Positions 13,650 through 21,773 of a DNA stretch of 26,991 nt are shown here, piece by piece. Every line of letters starts with the position of its first letter. Within the stretch, counting starts at the first letter, position 1. The position numbers were made by a program, and so were the translations under genes. The stretch comes from Flavobacteriia bacterium (GTDB taxonomy: Bacteria; Bacteroidota; Bacteroidia; Flavobacteriales; Flavobacteriaceae), in assembly GCA_018500075.1 (NCBI GenBank), contig JAHBAN010000203.1, forward strand, positions 1-26,991, read 5' to 3'. Under the pieces are notes generated by a model. It saw only the letters and a list, made by a program, of their open reading frames with translations. It searched no databases and was not told the DNA's origin.

Positions 13650-16097
13650 ATGCCCACTCTCCCCTCCAAAGCCCGCGTCGTCATCATTGGCGGCGGCATC
13701 GTCGGATGCTCCGTCGCCTATCACCTGACAAAACTCGGCTGGAAAGACGTGGTCCTGCTCGAGCGCAAACAGCTCACCTCAGGCACAACATGGCACGCCG
13801 CAGGCCTCATCGCCCAGCTGCGCGCCACCGCCAATATGACCAAGCTGGCAAAATACTCCCAAGAGCTTTACGGCAATCTTGAAGACGAAACAGGCGTCGC
13901 CACCGGCTTCAAGCGCGTCGGCTCCATCACAGCCGCCCTCACAGGCGAGCGCCTCGAAGAGCTGCACCGCTCCGCCGCCATGGCCCGCGCCTTTGGCGTC
14001 GAGGTTGAAGAGATCAGCCCAAGCGAAATCAAGGCGCGCTACGAACACCTCAACATCGACGGCGTCACAGGCGGCGTCTACCTCCCGCTAGATGGTCAGG
14101 GCGATCCGGCCAATATCGCGCTCGCGCTGGCCAAAGGCGCGCGCCAGCGCGGCGCTCTCGTTCAGGAGCGTGTCAAAGTCACACATATTGCCAAACAGGG
14201 CCGCCGCGTCAGCTCGGTGAGCTGGCAGGGCGAAGACGGCACGTCAGGCGAGATAGAGACAGATATGATCGTCAATTGCGCCGGTATGTGGGGTCGTGAG
14301 GTCGGTCAAATGGCCGGCGTCAACGTGCCCCTCCACGCCTGTGAGCACTTCTACATCGTCTCCGAGCCGATCGCAGGTCTCACCCAGCTCCCCGTGCTGC
14401 GCGTCCCTGATGAATGCGCCTATTACAAGGAAGACGCCGGCAAGCTCATGCTCGGCGCGTTTGAGCCGCGCGCCAAGCCTTGGGGCATGGACGGGATCGC
14501 CGAGAGCTTCGAGTTTGACCAGCTGCAAGAAGACTTTGACCACTTCGAGCCGATCCTCGAAATGGCCGTCAACCGTATGCCCATGCTCGGCGAAGCCGGC
14601 ATCCACACGTTTTTCAACGGCCCCGAAAGCTTCACCCCCGACAACGCCTATCACCTCGGCCTCGCCCCCGAAATGGACAACGTCTGGGTCGCCGCCGGCT
14701 TCAACTCGATCGGCATCCAGTCCGCCGGCGGCGCAGGCATGGCGCTGGCCGCATGGATGGACACAGGCGAAAAGCCCTTTGATCTCGGCGATGTCGACAT
14801 CTCGCGGATGCAGCCCTTTCAGGGCAACAAACAGTACCTCTTTGAGCGCTCCAAAGAGGCCCTCGGCCTGCTCTACGCCGATCATTTTCCCTTCCGCCAG
14901 AAAGACACCGCCCGCGGTATCCGCCGCACGCCCTTTCACAACCAGCTCCTCGCCCAAGGCGCGGTCATGGGCGAAATCGCAGGCTGGGAGCGCGCCAACT
15001 GGTTTGCCAACGAGGGCCAGACGCCCGAATATGCCTACACATGGCAACGCCAGACCTGGTTTGAAAACCGCGCCGCCGAACATCGCGCCATTCGTGAAAA
15101 CATCGGGATGTATGATATGTCGAGCTTCGGCAAGCTGCGCGTCGAAGGCCGCGACGCCGAAGCCTTCCTCAATCACGTCTGCGGCGCAAATATGTCTGTG
15201 CCCAGCGGCAAGATCGTCTACACCCAGTTCCTCAATGCCAAAGGCGGCATAGAGGCCGATGTCACCGTCACACGCCTGTCCGAGACAGCCTATCTCGTGG
15301 TCACCCCCGCCGCCACGCGGCTGGCCGATCAAACATGGCTGCGGCGCCATCTCGGGGCGCATCAGGCCGTGATCACAGATGTCACCGCCGGCGAAGGCGT
15401 GCTCGCCGTCATGGGGCCAAACGCGCGCGCCCTGCTGCAAGCCGTCTCGCCCAATGACTTCTCCAACGAGGCCAATCCCTTCGGCACAGCCCAAGAGATT
15501 GAGCTGGGCATGGGTCTCGCCCGCGCCCACCGCGTCTCCTATGTCGGCGAGCTGGGCTGGGAGCTATACATAGGCTCTGATATGGCCCAACACGCCTTTG
15601 AGGCGCTCTTTGACGCAGGCCAGAGCCTCGGCCTCAAACTCTGCGGTATGCACGCAATGGACAGCTGCCGCATCGAAAAGGCCTTCCGCCACTTCGGCCA
15701 CGATATCACAGCCGAAGACAATGTGGTGGATGCCGGCCTCGGCTTCGCCGTCGATCTGTCCAAACCCGACTTTATCGGCAAAGCCGCCGTCGCCGCCCGC
15801 CGCGAAAGCGGTCCCAGGGCGCGCATGGTCCAGTTCCGCCTCCAAGACAGCGCGCCGCTGCTCTATCACAACGAACCGATCCTGCGCGACGGCCAGATCG
15901 TCGGCTACCTCAGCTCGGGCGGCTATGGCCACACCCTCGGCGCCGCCATCGGTCTTGGCTATGTCCCCTGCGAGGGCCAGTCCGCCGCCGATGTCCTCGC
16001 CTCAAACTATGAAATCGACGTCAAAGGCCGCCGCATCAAAGCACAGGCCTCGCTCAAGCCGATGTATGATCCCAAATCAGAGAGAGTGCGCGCCTAG
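13650..16097 (+). CDS. FAD-dependent sarcosine/dimethylglycine dehydrogenase-like enzyme with GcvT domain
   Basis: The 815-residue protein is a paralogue of the first FAD/GcvT enzyme with the same domain order: dinucleotide motif IIGGGIVGCS (12-21), GTTWHAAG with His49 as likely covalent FAD site, FAD domain to about 375, linker to about 440 and GcvT domains to the end (YVGELGWELY, HAMDSCRIEKAFRHFGHDI, SSGGYGHTLG). It differs from the first in the substrate-side region (ACEHFYIVSEPI, FEPRAKPWGMDG) and in having Asp537 in GGIEADVTVTRL, the position of the GcvT catalytic Asp; these traits fit sarcosine dehydrogenase or bacterial dimethylglycine oxidase better. It would take the next N-methyl group to folate, for example sarcosine to glycine. 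GGAG lies 8 bases before ATG. It is separated from the operon by 93 bases with a hairpin element. Confidence 0.85.
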   Translation: MPTLPSKARVVIIGGGIVGCSVAYHLTKLGWKDVVLLERKQLTSGTTWHAAGLIAQLRATANMTKLAKYSQELYGNLEDETGVATGFKRVGSITAALTGERLEELHRSAAMARAFGVEVEEISPSEIKARYEHLNIDGVTGGVYLPLDGQGDPANIALALAKGARQRGALVQERVKVTHIAKQGRRVSSVSWQGEDGTSGEIETDMIVNCAGMWGREVGQMAGVNVPLHACEHFYIVSEPIAGLTQLPVLRVPDECAYYKEDAGKLMLGAFEPRAKPWGMDGIAESFEFDQLQEDFDHFEPILEMAVNRMPMLGEAGIHTFFNGPESFTPDNAYHLGLAPEMDNVWVAAGFNSIGIQSAGGAGMALAAWMDTGEKPFDLGDVDISRMQPFQGNKQYLFERSKEALGLLYADHFPFRQKDTARGIRRTPFHNQLLAQGAVMGEIAGWERANWFANEGQTPEYAYTWQRQTWFENRAAEHRAIRENIGMYDMSSFGKLRVEGRDAEAFLNHVCGANMSVPSGKIVYTQFLNAKGGIEADVTVTRLSETAYLVVTPAATRLADQTWLRRHLGAHQAVITDVTAGEGVLAVMGPNARALLQAVSPNDFSNEANPFGTAQEIELGMGLARAHRVSYVGELGWELYIGSDMAQHAFEALFDAGQSLGLKLCGMHAMDSCRIEKAFRHFGHDITAEDNVVDAGLGFAVDLSKPDFIGKAAVAARRESGPRARMVQFRLQDSAPLLYHNEPILRDGQIVGYLSSGGYGHTLGAAIGLGYVPCEGQSAADVLASNYEIDVKGRRIKAQASLKPMYDPKSERVRA

Positions 16098-16180
16098 TCC
16101 TTCCTCTTTCCTCAAATATCCTGGGGAGCGCGAGGGGCAAAGCCCCTCGCCCTGATCGGATTGTGCAAAGCACAATTCGA
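16098..16180 (+). repeat. Dispersed two-hairpin element, copy D
   Basis: Directly after the FAD/GcvT stop: a diverged leader (CTCTTTCCTCAAATATCC), TGGGGA, a 9-bp hairpin GCGAGGGGC (16130-16138) / GCCCCTCGC (16142-16150), then TCGGATTGTGC (16156-16166) / GCACAATTCGA (16170-16180), 11 bp with one G-T pair and loop AAA. The wobble pair keeps the stem although the sequence has changed, which hints that the RNA fold matters. Same order as copy A. Confidence 0.75.
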
Positions 16181-16253
16181 CCCCGGAGCGGTGGTCACGG
16201 GGCTGGCCCTCCCCCGCAAAACAGCCTAGTCAGACGGGGAAGAGGACCAAACC

Positions 16254-17177
16254 ATGACAGAAAACCGCGACACCCCCCAAGGCCTCGCCTTTGCGCTCAC
16301 AGCCTATGTGCTCTGGGGCTTCCTGCCGCTCTATATGAAACTCCTCAGCCATATCCCCCCCGCTGAAGTCGTGGCCCACCGCGTGCTCTGGTCCCTTCCC
16401 ATCGCCGCGACCCTTCTCATCCTGCTGGGCCGCACCTCCGATATCAAAACGGCTCTCACAACGCCCAAAATGCTCGCCATGGGCTGCGTCACCGCCGCGC
16501 TGATCTCGGTCAACTGGGGCTTCTATGTCTGGGCCATCACGTCGGGCCACACGCTCGACGCCGCCCTTGGCTACTATATCAACCCGCTGTTTTCGGTCTT
16601 CCTCGGCGCCGTCCTGCTCGGCGAGCGGCCAAACAGGCTACAGTTCGCCGCCCTCGCTCTGGCCTTCGCCGCGGTGGTCCTGCTCACCCTCGAGGCCGGC
16701 AAGCTGCCCTGGGTCGCCATCGCACTTTTTGTCACGTGGGGCTTTTATGCTCTGGCCAAAAAGTCGCTCCCCATCGGCCCAAATCAGGGCTTTCTGCTTG
16801 AGGTGCTTATTCTCACACCGCCCGCAATCGGCTATCTGCTCTGGCTCGGCCCGAGCGGCCATTTCCTCGCAAGCAGCTATGACACATGGCTCCTGCTCGG
16901 CTGCGGCGGCGTGACAGCGGTGCCCCTGCTGATCTACGCCAATGGCGCAAAGCTCTTGCGGCTCTCCACAATCGCCGTTTTGCAATATATCGCACCGACA
17001 ATGATCTTCCTGATCGGCGTCTTTGTCTTCAAAGAGCCGTTTGACGGCGCACGGATGATTGCCTTCCCGATGATCTGGATGGCACTCGTGCTCTATTCCA
17101 TCGCCATCTTCCGCAATATGCAAAGCGCGCGTAAACTGGCCCACGAAACCTCGGGCAAAACGACGACAACACCATGA
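16254..17177 (+). CDS. rarD: EamA-family transporter RarD
   Basis: The 307-residue membrane protein has about ten hydrophobic segments in two EamA halves. It matches RarD in its N-terminal signature GLAFALTAYVLWGFLPLYMKLL (about 8-29), AEVVAHRVLWSLP (37-49), LGYYINPLFSVFLGAVLLGERP (about 105-126) and the C-terminal LQYIAPTMIFLIGVFVFKEPF. RarD is named for chloramphenicol sensitivity in E. coli, but the natural substrate is uncertain; it belongs to the drug/metabolite transporter superfamily in the inner membrane. AAGAGGA stands about 8 bases upstream of ATG. Its stop overlaps the start of the SDR gene by 4 bases. It follows the demethylation cluster after a hairpin element, so it is probably a separate transcription unit. 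Confidence 0.9.
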   Translation: MTENRDTPQGLAFALTAYVLWGFLPLYMKLLSHIPPAEVVAHRVLWSLPIAATLLILLGRTSDIKTALTTPKMLAMGCVTAALISVNWGFYVWAITSGHTLDAALGYYINPLFSVFLGAVLLGERPNRLQFAALALAFAAVVLLTLEAGKLPWVAIALFVTWGFYALAKKSLPIGPNQGFLLEVLILTPPAIGYLLWLGPSGHFLASSYDTWLLLGCGGVTAVPLLIYANGAKLLRLSTIAVLQYIAPTMIFLIGVFVFKEPFDGARMIAFPMIWMALVLYSIAIFRNMQSARKLAHETSGKTTTTP

Positions 17178-18031
17178 GCAACACACTCCTCTCCATAGGC
17201 CACGGATACAGCGCCCGCGCCCTCGCCCGCTGCCTCGCGCCCCTCGACTGGGAAGTGTTCGGAACCACGCGTTCGCCTGAAAAGTTTGCAGCCCTCAAAG
17301 CCGAAGGCGTCACGCCCCTTCTCTTCCCCGGCGGCGATCTGACCGCGACTCTCGGCAAGGCCACACATCTTCTTGTCTCTGCCGCACCTGGCGAAAACGG
17401 CGATCCCTTTCTCGCCCGTTACGGCTCTAAACTGGCCCAACGCGCGCCAAATCTCGCCTGGGTCGGCTACCTCTCCACAACCGGCGTCTATGGCGACCAT
17501 GCGGGCGGATGGGTCACCGAAGAGACCCCGCTCACCCCAAGCAGCCGCCGTGGCCTGATGCGCGTGGAGGCCGAAGAGCAATGGCGCGGCACAGGCCTGC
17601 CGCTGCATATTTTCCGCCTCGCAGGCATCTATGGTCCCCGTCGCGGGCCGTTTGAAAAAATCCGCAATGGCACAGCGCGGCGGATCCTCAAAGATGGCCA
17701 GGTCTTTTCACGCATCCATGTCGACGATATCACCCAAGTGCTCCTCGCCTCGATCACAAGCCCGAACGCGGGCGCAGCCTATAACGTCTGCGACGATCTG
17801 CCCGCGCCGCCGCAAGATGTGCTCGCCTATGCCGCCGAGCTTCTCGGCATGGCCCCGCCGCCCGAAGTGCGCTTTGAAGAGGCCGATCTCTCCCCCATGG
17901 CGCGCAGCTTTTATGGCGAGAGCAAACGCGTCGCCAATGCGCGGATCAAGGACGAACTGGGCGTCAGCCTGCTCTACCCCGACTATAAGACTGGCCTTCA
18001 GGCGGTTCTTGCCGCCGAAACGCAGAGTTAA
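17174..18031 (+). CDS. SDR / NAD-dependent epimerase-like protein (YeeZ type)
   Basis: The 285-residue protein has an N-terminal Rossmann start SIGHGYSARALARCL (7-21; a G-x-G-Y-x-A form), a TTR at 30-32 typical of NADP-binding members, AAPGENGDP, the active-site region GYLSTTGVYGDH (about 97-108), FRLAGIYGP, and HVDDITQVLLASI, all standard for extended/atypical SDR proteins annotated as NAD-dependent epimerase or YeeZ. The classical YxxxK pair is not evident after the STTGVYG segment, so true dehydrogenase activity is uncertain. The substrate is not known. ATG overlaps the rarD stop by four bases, which points to co-translation. The end of the gene is followed by 58 bases before the sodium channel gene. 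Confidence 0.82.
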   Translation: MSNTLLSIGHGYSARALARCLAPLDWEVFGTTRSPEKFAALKAEGVTPLLFPGGDLTATLGKATHLLVSAAPGENGDPFLARYGSKLAQRAPNLAWVGYLSTTGVYGDHAGGWVTEETPLTPSSRRGLMRVEAEEQWRGTGLPLHIFRLAGIYGPRRGPFEKIRNGTARRILKDGQVFSRIHVDDITQVLLASITSPNAGAAYNVCDDLPAPPQDVLAYAAELLGMAPPPEVRFEEADLSPMARSFYGESKRVANARIKDELGVSLLYPDYKTGLQAVLAAETQS

Positions 18032-18089
18032 ACTTGCCTTTAACGCCCAAGCCCCTACCTAACTCTAAACCCTAGCTTTCGAGGCCGAT

Positions 18090-18878
18090 ATGTCCCTGCG
18101 CGCAACGCTCGCCAAACTCGTAGATCACCCGAGAACCGCAACGATCATCACAACCGTGATCATCTTCAACGCGATCATCCTCGGGCTGGAGACATCCCAA
18201 AGCGCCATGGCAAGCCACGGCGGGCTGATCAAAGCGCTCGACACGCTCTGCCTGACCATTTTCGTGGTTGAACTGCTGGCCAAGCTTCTCGCCCACGGCC
18301 CGCGCTTTTTCCGCTCGGGCTGGAATATCTTTGATTTCGTCATCATCGCCATTTCGCTGATCCCCGCCGGCCAGGGCTTCTCGGCCATGCGCGCGCTGCG
18401 CATCCTGCGGGTGCTGCGGGTTATTTCTGTCGCCCCCTCCCTGCGCCGTGTTGTCGAGGGGCTGATTACGGCGATGCCCGGCATGGGCTCGGTCTTTATG
18501 CTGATGGGGCTGATCTTCTACATCGGCGCCGTCATCGCGACCAAACTCTTCTCGGCGGCCTTCCCGCAGTGGTTCGGCTCGCTTGGCGCCTCGGCCTATA
18601 CGCTGTTCCAGATCATGACGCTCGAAAGCTGGTCCATGGGGATCGTGCGCCCAGTGATGGAAATCTACCCCTACGCCTGGGCCTTCTTCCTACCCTTCAT
18701 CCTCGTCACGACCTTCGCGGTGGTCAACCTGCTCGTCGGCCTCGTGGTCAACTCCATGCAAGACGCCCACCACACAGAAGACGTCGCCAACACCGACGCC
18801 TACCGCGACGACGTCAAAGCGCGCCTCGATGCAATTGACAAAAAGCTCGATGCTCTGGGGAGCGAACGCAAGGGTTAG
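18090..18878 (+). CDS. Voltage-gated sodium channel (NaChBac/NavAb family)
   Basis: The 262-residue protein has the six-segment plan of bacterial Nav channels. S1 begins near 17, S2 and S3 lie near 48-66 and 78-92, S4 carries Arg101, Arg104, Arg107 and Arg110 at every third position (RALRILRVLRVI), the pore loop has the filter TLESWS (177-182) followed by MGIVRP, and S6 runs through FILVTTFAVVNLLVGLVVNSM. TLESWS is the sodium-selective filter seen in NaChBac, NavAb and their marine alphaproteobacterial relatives. The C-terminus (DAYRDDVKARLDAIDKKLDALGS) is the expected coiled coil that helps the tetramer form. GAGG lies upstream of ATG. It ends only 3 bases before the convergent mrr remnant. 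Such channels are linked to motility, chemotaxis or pH response in alkaline, saline settings. Confidence 0.92.
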   Translation: MSLRATLAKLVDHPRTATIITTVIIFNAIILGLETSQSAMASHGGLIKALDTLCLTIFVVELLAKLLAHGPRFFRSGWNIFDFVIIAISLIPAGQGFSAMRALRILRVLRVISVAPSLRRVVEGLITAMPGMGSVFMLMGLIFYIGAVIATKLFSAAFPQWFGSLGASAYTLFQIMTLESWSMGIVRPVMEIYPYAWAFFLPFILVTTFAVVNLLVGLVVNSMQDAHHTEDVANTDAYRDDVKARLDAIDKKLDALGSERKG

Positions 18879-18881
18879 GGT

Positions 18882-19808
18882 TTATCGCTCTGGGAAGTAG
18901 TCTTCATCAATAGAATGGACAACATACTTCGCCCGCGCTCTTACTCCAACACCATGTTGGATCATCAGCTTCGCCAAAAGCTCACCATCAATCAGAACGA
19001 TTCTTTGTTGCACACGACTTATGTAATCCCGCGCTTCCCGCGAAAAGGCTGACGTCGTGACAAATACACCCTTGGTGGCGCTTTCGCCAGTAAGAGAGCC
19101 GACAAACTTCTGAATATCAGGCCGGCCCACTTTGTTTGAAGGATCATAACGTTTGGCCTGAACGTAAACAGCATCAAGCCCCAGAGCGTCTTCATTGATC
19201 ACCCCGTCAATTCCGCCGTCCCCTGACTTGCCGATACTTTTTCCCATAGCGGGGTCGCCCCCGCCATAGCCCATCGCCACAAGCAGATCGACAATCAGCT
19301 GTTCAAACCGTGCAGGAGAAACAGAGAGCACCGCCTCCAGCAAATCGTTTCTCAACAGCGCTTCAATTTCGCGATGGCTCTTTGCCATCAGGTCTTCTGG
19401 AGTGGCGGTATCACTCTTGCTGTCAGGCTCTTTCACAGCGCCTATTTTGCCATTTTGCGAAATCGTAGAACGTTGCAAAAAATCCAAAAACTTGTCGTAT
19501 TTCTAAAGATAATCAGCGTTTATTTCTTCAGGAGGATCTGCGAGCAAAGCCTTCCCTTCTGGTGTCAACTTATAGTGCCCTCGCTTTATCGGCTCAACCA
19601 AGCCAGCTTGTGACATATAGTTTCGCGCCCAATGCGCACGGTTTGCCAAGACGGTTTGCTTGCCACTCGGCAACAGCTCTTCAAACTCATCTTCTGAAAT
19701 CGCAAACGCGCTGCGCAGCGGCTCTAGACAGCTTGGGATTGTTTCATGCCCCCGGGCGATAAGCTTCAATATAGGCAACATCAGAGACTGGTAACTCGGA
19801 ACAGACAT
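18882..19808 (-). pseudogene. mrr: Mrr-type restriction endonuclease, split by an in-frame TAG
   Basis: Read on the minus strand from ATG at 19808, the frame encodes 101 residues of an Mrr N-terminal winged-helix domain (YQSLMLPILKLIA, HWARNYMSQAGLVEPIKRGHYKLTPEGKALL, ending EEINADYL), then TAG at 19503-19505, then continues in the same frame with KYDKFLDFLQRS and the Mrr catalytic domain to 18882. The nuclease part has ARFEQLIVDLLVAMGY, the core GKSGDGGIDGVI and the QAK of the PD-(D/E)xK site in VYVQAKRYD. Without the stop it would be about 308 residues, the normal Mrr length. Mrr enzymes cut modified (methylated) DNA. Local G+C is visibly lower than in neighbours (one line counted 43% versus 60% in the channel gene), a sign of transfer. 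A second initiation at TTG 19487 or ATG 19388 could still make the nuclease half alone. Confidence 0.82.
19503..19505 (-). other. In-frame amber codon at the Mrr domain boundary
   Basis: The codon order on the minus strand is CTT (Leu) TAG AAA (Lys) TAC (Tyr) GAC (Asp), with no frame change on either side. It lies in the linker between the DNA-binding and nuclease domains. A single C to T change from CAG (Gln) would explain it; sequencing error is the main alternative. Confidence 0.85.
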
Positions 19809-19828
19809 ACAATAATAACCCCAAAAAC

Positions 19829-21751
19829 CTAAGCCCGCTTCACCTGAGCCACACCCAATACATCCAGCACTTTCGCCACGATATCCTCCGCCTGTAGCCC
19901 GGCTTCGGCATACATCTCCGCGGGCGAGCCTTGGTCGATAAACCAGTCCGGCAAAACCATGGAGCGGAACTTCAGCCCCGCATCAAATGCGCCGTCTTCG
20001 GCCAAAAGCTGCGCCACATGGCTGCCAAAGCCGCCCACGGCGCCCTCTTCCAGCGTGATCAAAACCTCATGGTCGCGCGCCAGCCTCAAGATCAGCTCGC
20101 GGTCCAGCGGCTTGGCAAACCGCGCATCGGCCACGGTCGGGCTTATCCCCTTTGCCGCGAGCGTCTCGGCGGCCGTCTCGGCCTCGCCAAGCCGTGTGCC
20201 AAAGCTCAGAAGCGCAACACGGCTGCCCTGCCGCAAAACACGCCCCTTACCGATCTCAAGCGCCACACCGCGCGCCGGCAGTTCGACGCCCACACCCTCG
20301 CCGCGCGGATAGCGAAAGGCAATCGGCCCGCTGTCATGCGCCGCCGCGGTGGCGACCATATGCTTTAGCTCGGCCTCATCCGCCGCCGCCATCACAACCA
20401 TATTGGGCAGGTTCGCCAGATAGGCGATGTCATAGCTCCCCGCGTGCGTCGCGCCATCGGCGCCAACAAGCCCCGCACGGTCAATCGCAAAGCGCACAGG
20501 CAGGTTCTGCAAGGCCACATCATGCACAATCTGGTCATAACCGCGCTGCAGGAATGTCGAATACATGGTGCAAAACGGCTTCATACCCCCCGCCGCCAGC
20601 GCCGCGCAAAAGGTCACGCCATGTTGCTCGGCAATGCTCACATCAAAGCAGCGGCTGGGGTAGCGCTCGGCCATCAGGTCAAGCCCCGTGCCGCTCGGCA
20701 TCGCCGCTGTCACGGCGCAAATCTTGTCGTCCTCTGCCGCCAGCGCGACAAGCTCCTCGCCAAAAACGGCCGTATAGCTCGGCGCATTGCTCGGCGTTTT
20801 CACTTGCTTGCCGGTGATCACATCAAACTTCGCGGTGGCGTGGCCCTTGTCGTCGCGCGCCTCGGCGGGGGCATAGCCCTTGCCCTTCTTGGTGATCGCA
20901 TGAATGAGGATCGGCCCGGTGGCGCGCGCTTTCACAGTGCGCAACAGCGGCAAGAGCTGCTCCATATCGTGCCCGTCAACCGGCCCGATATAGCTAAAGC
21001 CCAGCTCCTCAAACAGCGTGCCGCCCACGGTCATACCCTTGAGCATCTCCTTGGCCCGCTTTGCGCCCTCCTGAAAGAACGGCGGCATCAGGCTCACCGC
21101 GCCCTTGGCCGCCGCTTTGAGTTCCTGAAACGGCTCCTCGGCATAGAGCCGGTTGAGATATCCCGAAAGCGCGCCCACAGGCGGCGCAATGCTCATGTCG
21201 TTGTCGTTGAGTATAACAAACAGCCGCTTGCCCAGGTGACCCGCGTTGTTCATCGCCTCAAAGGCCATACCCGCGCTCATCGCCCCGTCGCCGATAATGG
21301 CGACCGCGTCGCCCAGCCCCTCGGGGCAGGACCCGCCCAAATCACGCGCCACAGCAAAGCCAAGCGCGGCGCTGATCGAGGTCGAGCTATGGGCCGCGCC
21401 AAAGGGGTCATAGGGGCTTTCGGAGCGCTTGGTAAACCCGCTCAATCCGCCACGCTTGCGCAGGGTGCGAATGCGGTCGCGCCGCCCCGTCAGGATCTTG
21501 TGAGGATAGCTCTGGTGGCTGACATCCCAGATAATCTTGTCTTTGGGCGCATCAAACACAGCGTGCAGCGCCACAGTCAGCTCCACCACGCCCAAACCGG
21601 CGCCCAAATGCCCGCCGGTCTCGCTCACCGCCGAAATCGTCTCGGCGCGCAGCTCTCCCGCAAGCTGGGTAAGCTCGCCGTTGCTCAGCCGCTTCATATC
21701 GGCAGGGCTGGCCACTTTATCAAGCAGCGGGGTCTTGGGCCGGTCGGTCAT
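19829..21751 (-). CDS. dxs: 1-deoxy-D-xylulose-5-phosphate synthase
   Basis: From ATG at 21751 (AAGGG about 6 bases upstream) the protein has 640 residues, the usual Dxs length; the frame is open further upstream but has no family sequence there. Motifs: SETGGHLGAGLGVVELTVALH (43-63) with the conserved His49, GAAHSSTSISAALG (118-131), the thiamine diphosphate site IIGDGAMSAGMAFEAMNNAG (152-171), the transketolase pyrimidine domain near 320-480 and EEGAVGGFGS near the end. The enzyme joins pyruvate and glyceraldehyde 3-phosphate to DXP, the first step of the MEP route to isoprenoids and a feed for thiamine and pyridoxal. It is the last gene of xseB-ispA-dxs, a classic alphaproteobacterial order; 22 bases separate it from ispA. 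Confidence 0.95.
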   Translation of the reverse strand: MTDRPKTPLLDKVASPADMKRLSNGELTQLAGELRAETISAVSETGGHLGAGLGVVELTVALHAVFDAPKDKIIWDVSHQSYPHKILTGRRDRIRTLRKRGGLSGFTKRSESPYDPFGAAHSSTSISAALGFAVARDLGGSCPEGLGDAVAIIGDGAMSAGMAFEAMNNAGHLGKRLFVILNDNDMSIAPPVGALSGYLNRLYAEEPFQELKAAAKGAVSLMPPFFQEGAKRAKEMLKGMTVGGTLFEELGFSYIGPVDGHDMEQLLPLLRTVKARATGPILIHAITKKGKGYAPAEARDDKGHATAKFDVITGKQVKTPSNAPSYTAVFGEELVALAAEDDKICAVTAAMPSGTGLDLMAERYPSRCFDVSIAEQHGVTFCAALAAGGMKPFCTMYSTFLQRGYDQIVHDVALQNLPVRFAIDRAGLVGADGATHAGSYDIAYLANLPNMVVMAAADEAELKHMVATAAAHDSGPIAFRYPRGEGVGVELPARGVALEIGKGRVLRQGSRVALLSFGTRLGEAETAAETLAAKGISPTVADARFAKPLDRELILRLARDHEVLITLEEGAVGGFGSHVAQLLAEDGAFDAGLKFRSMVLPDWFIDQGSPAEMYAEAGLQAEDIVAKVLDVLGVAQVKRA

Positions 21752-21773
21752 AATCACCCTTTCAAGGGAACAC

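Noticed and set aside
14244..15530. Minus-strand open frame of 428 codons opposite the second FAD/GcvT gene
   Set aside because: Shadow frame; the plus strand carries the well-conserved enzyme across the whole stretch.
19388..19487. Frameshift as the cause of the split mrr gene
   Set aside because: Translation shows that both parts are in one frame with only TAG between them; no insertion or deletion is needed.
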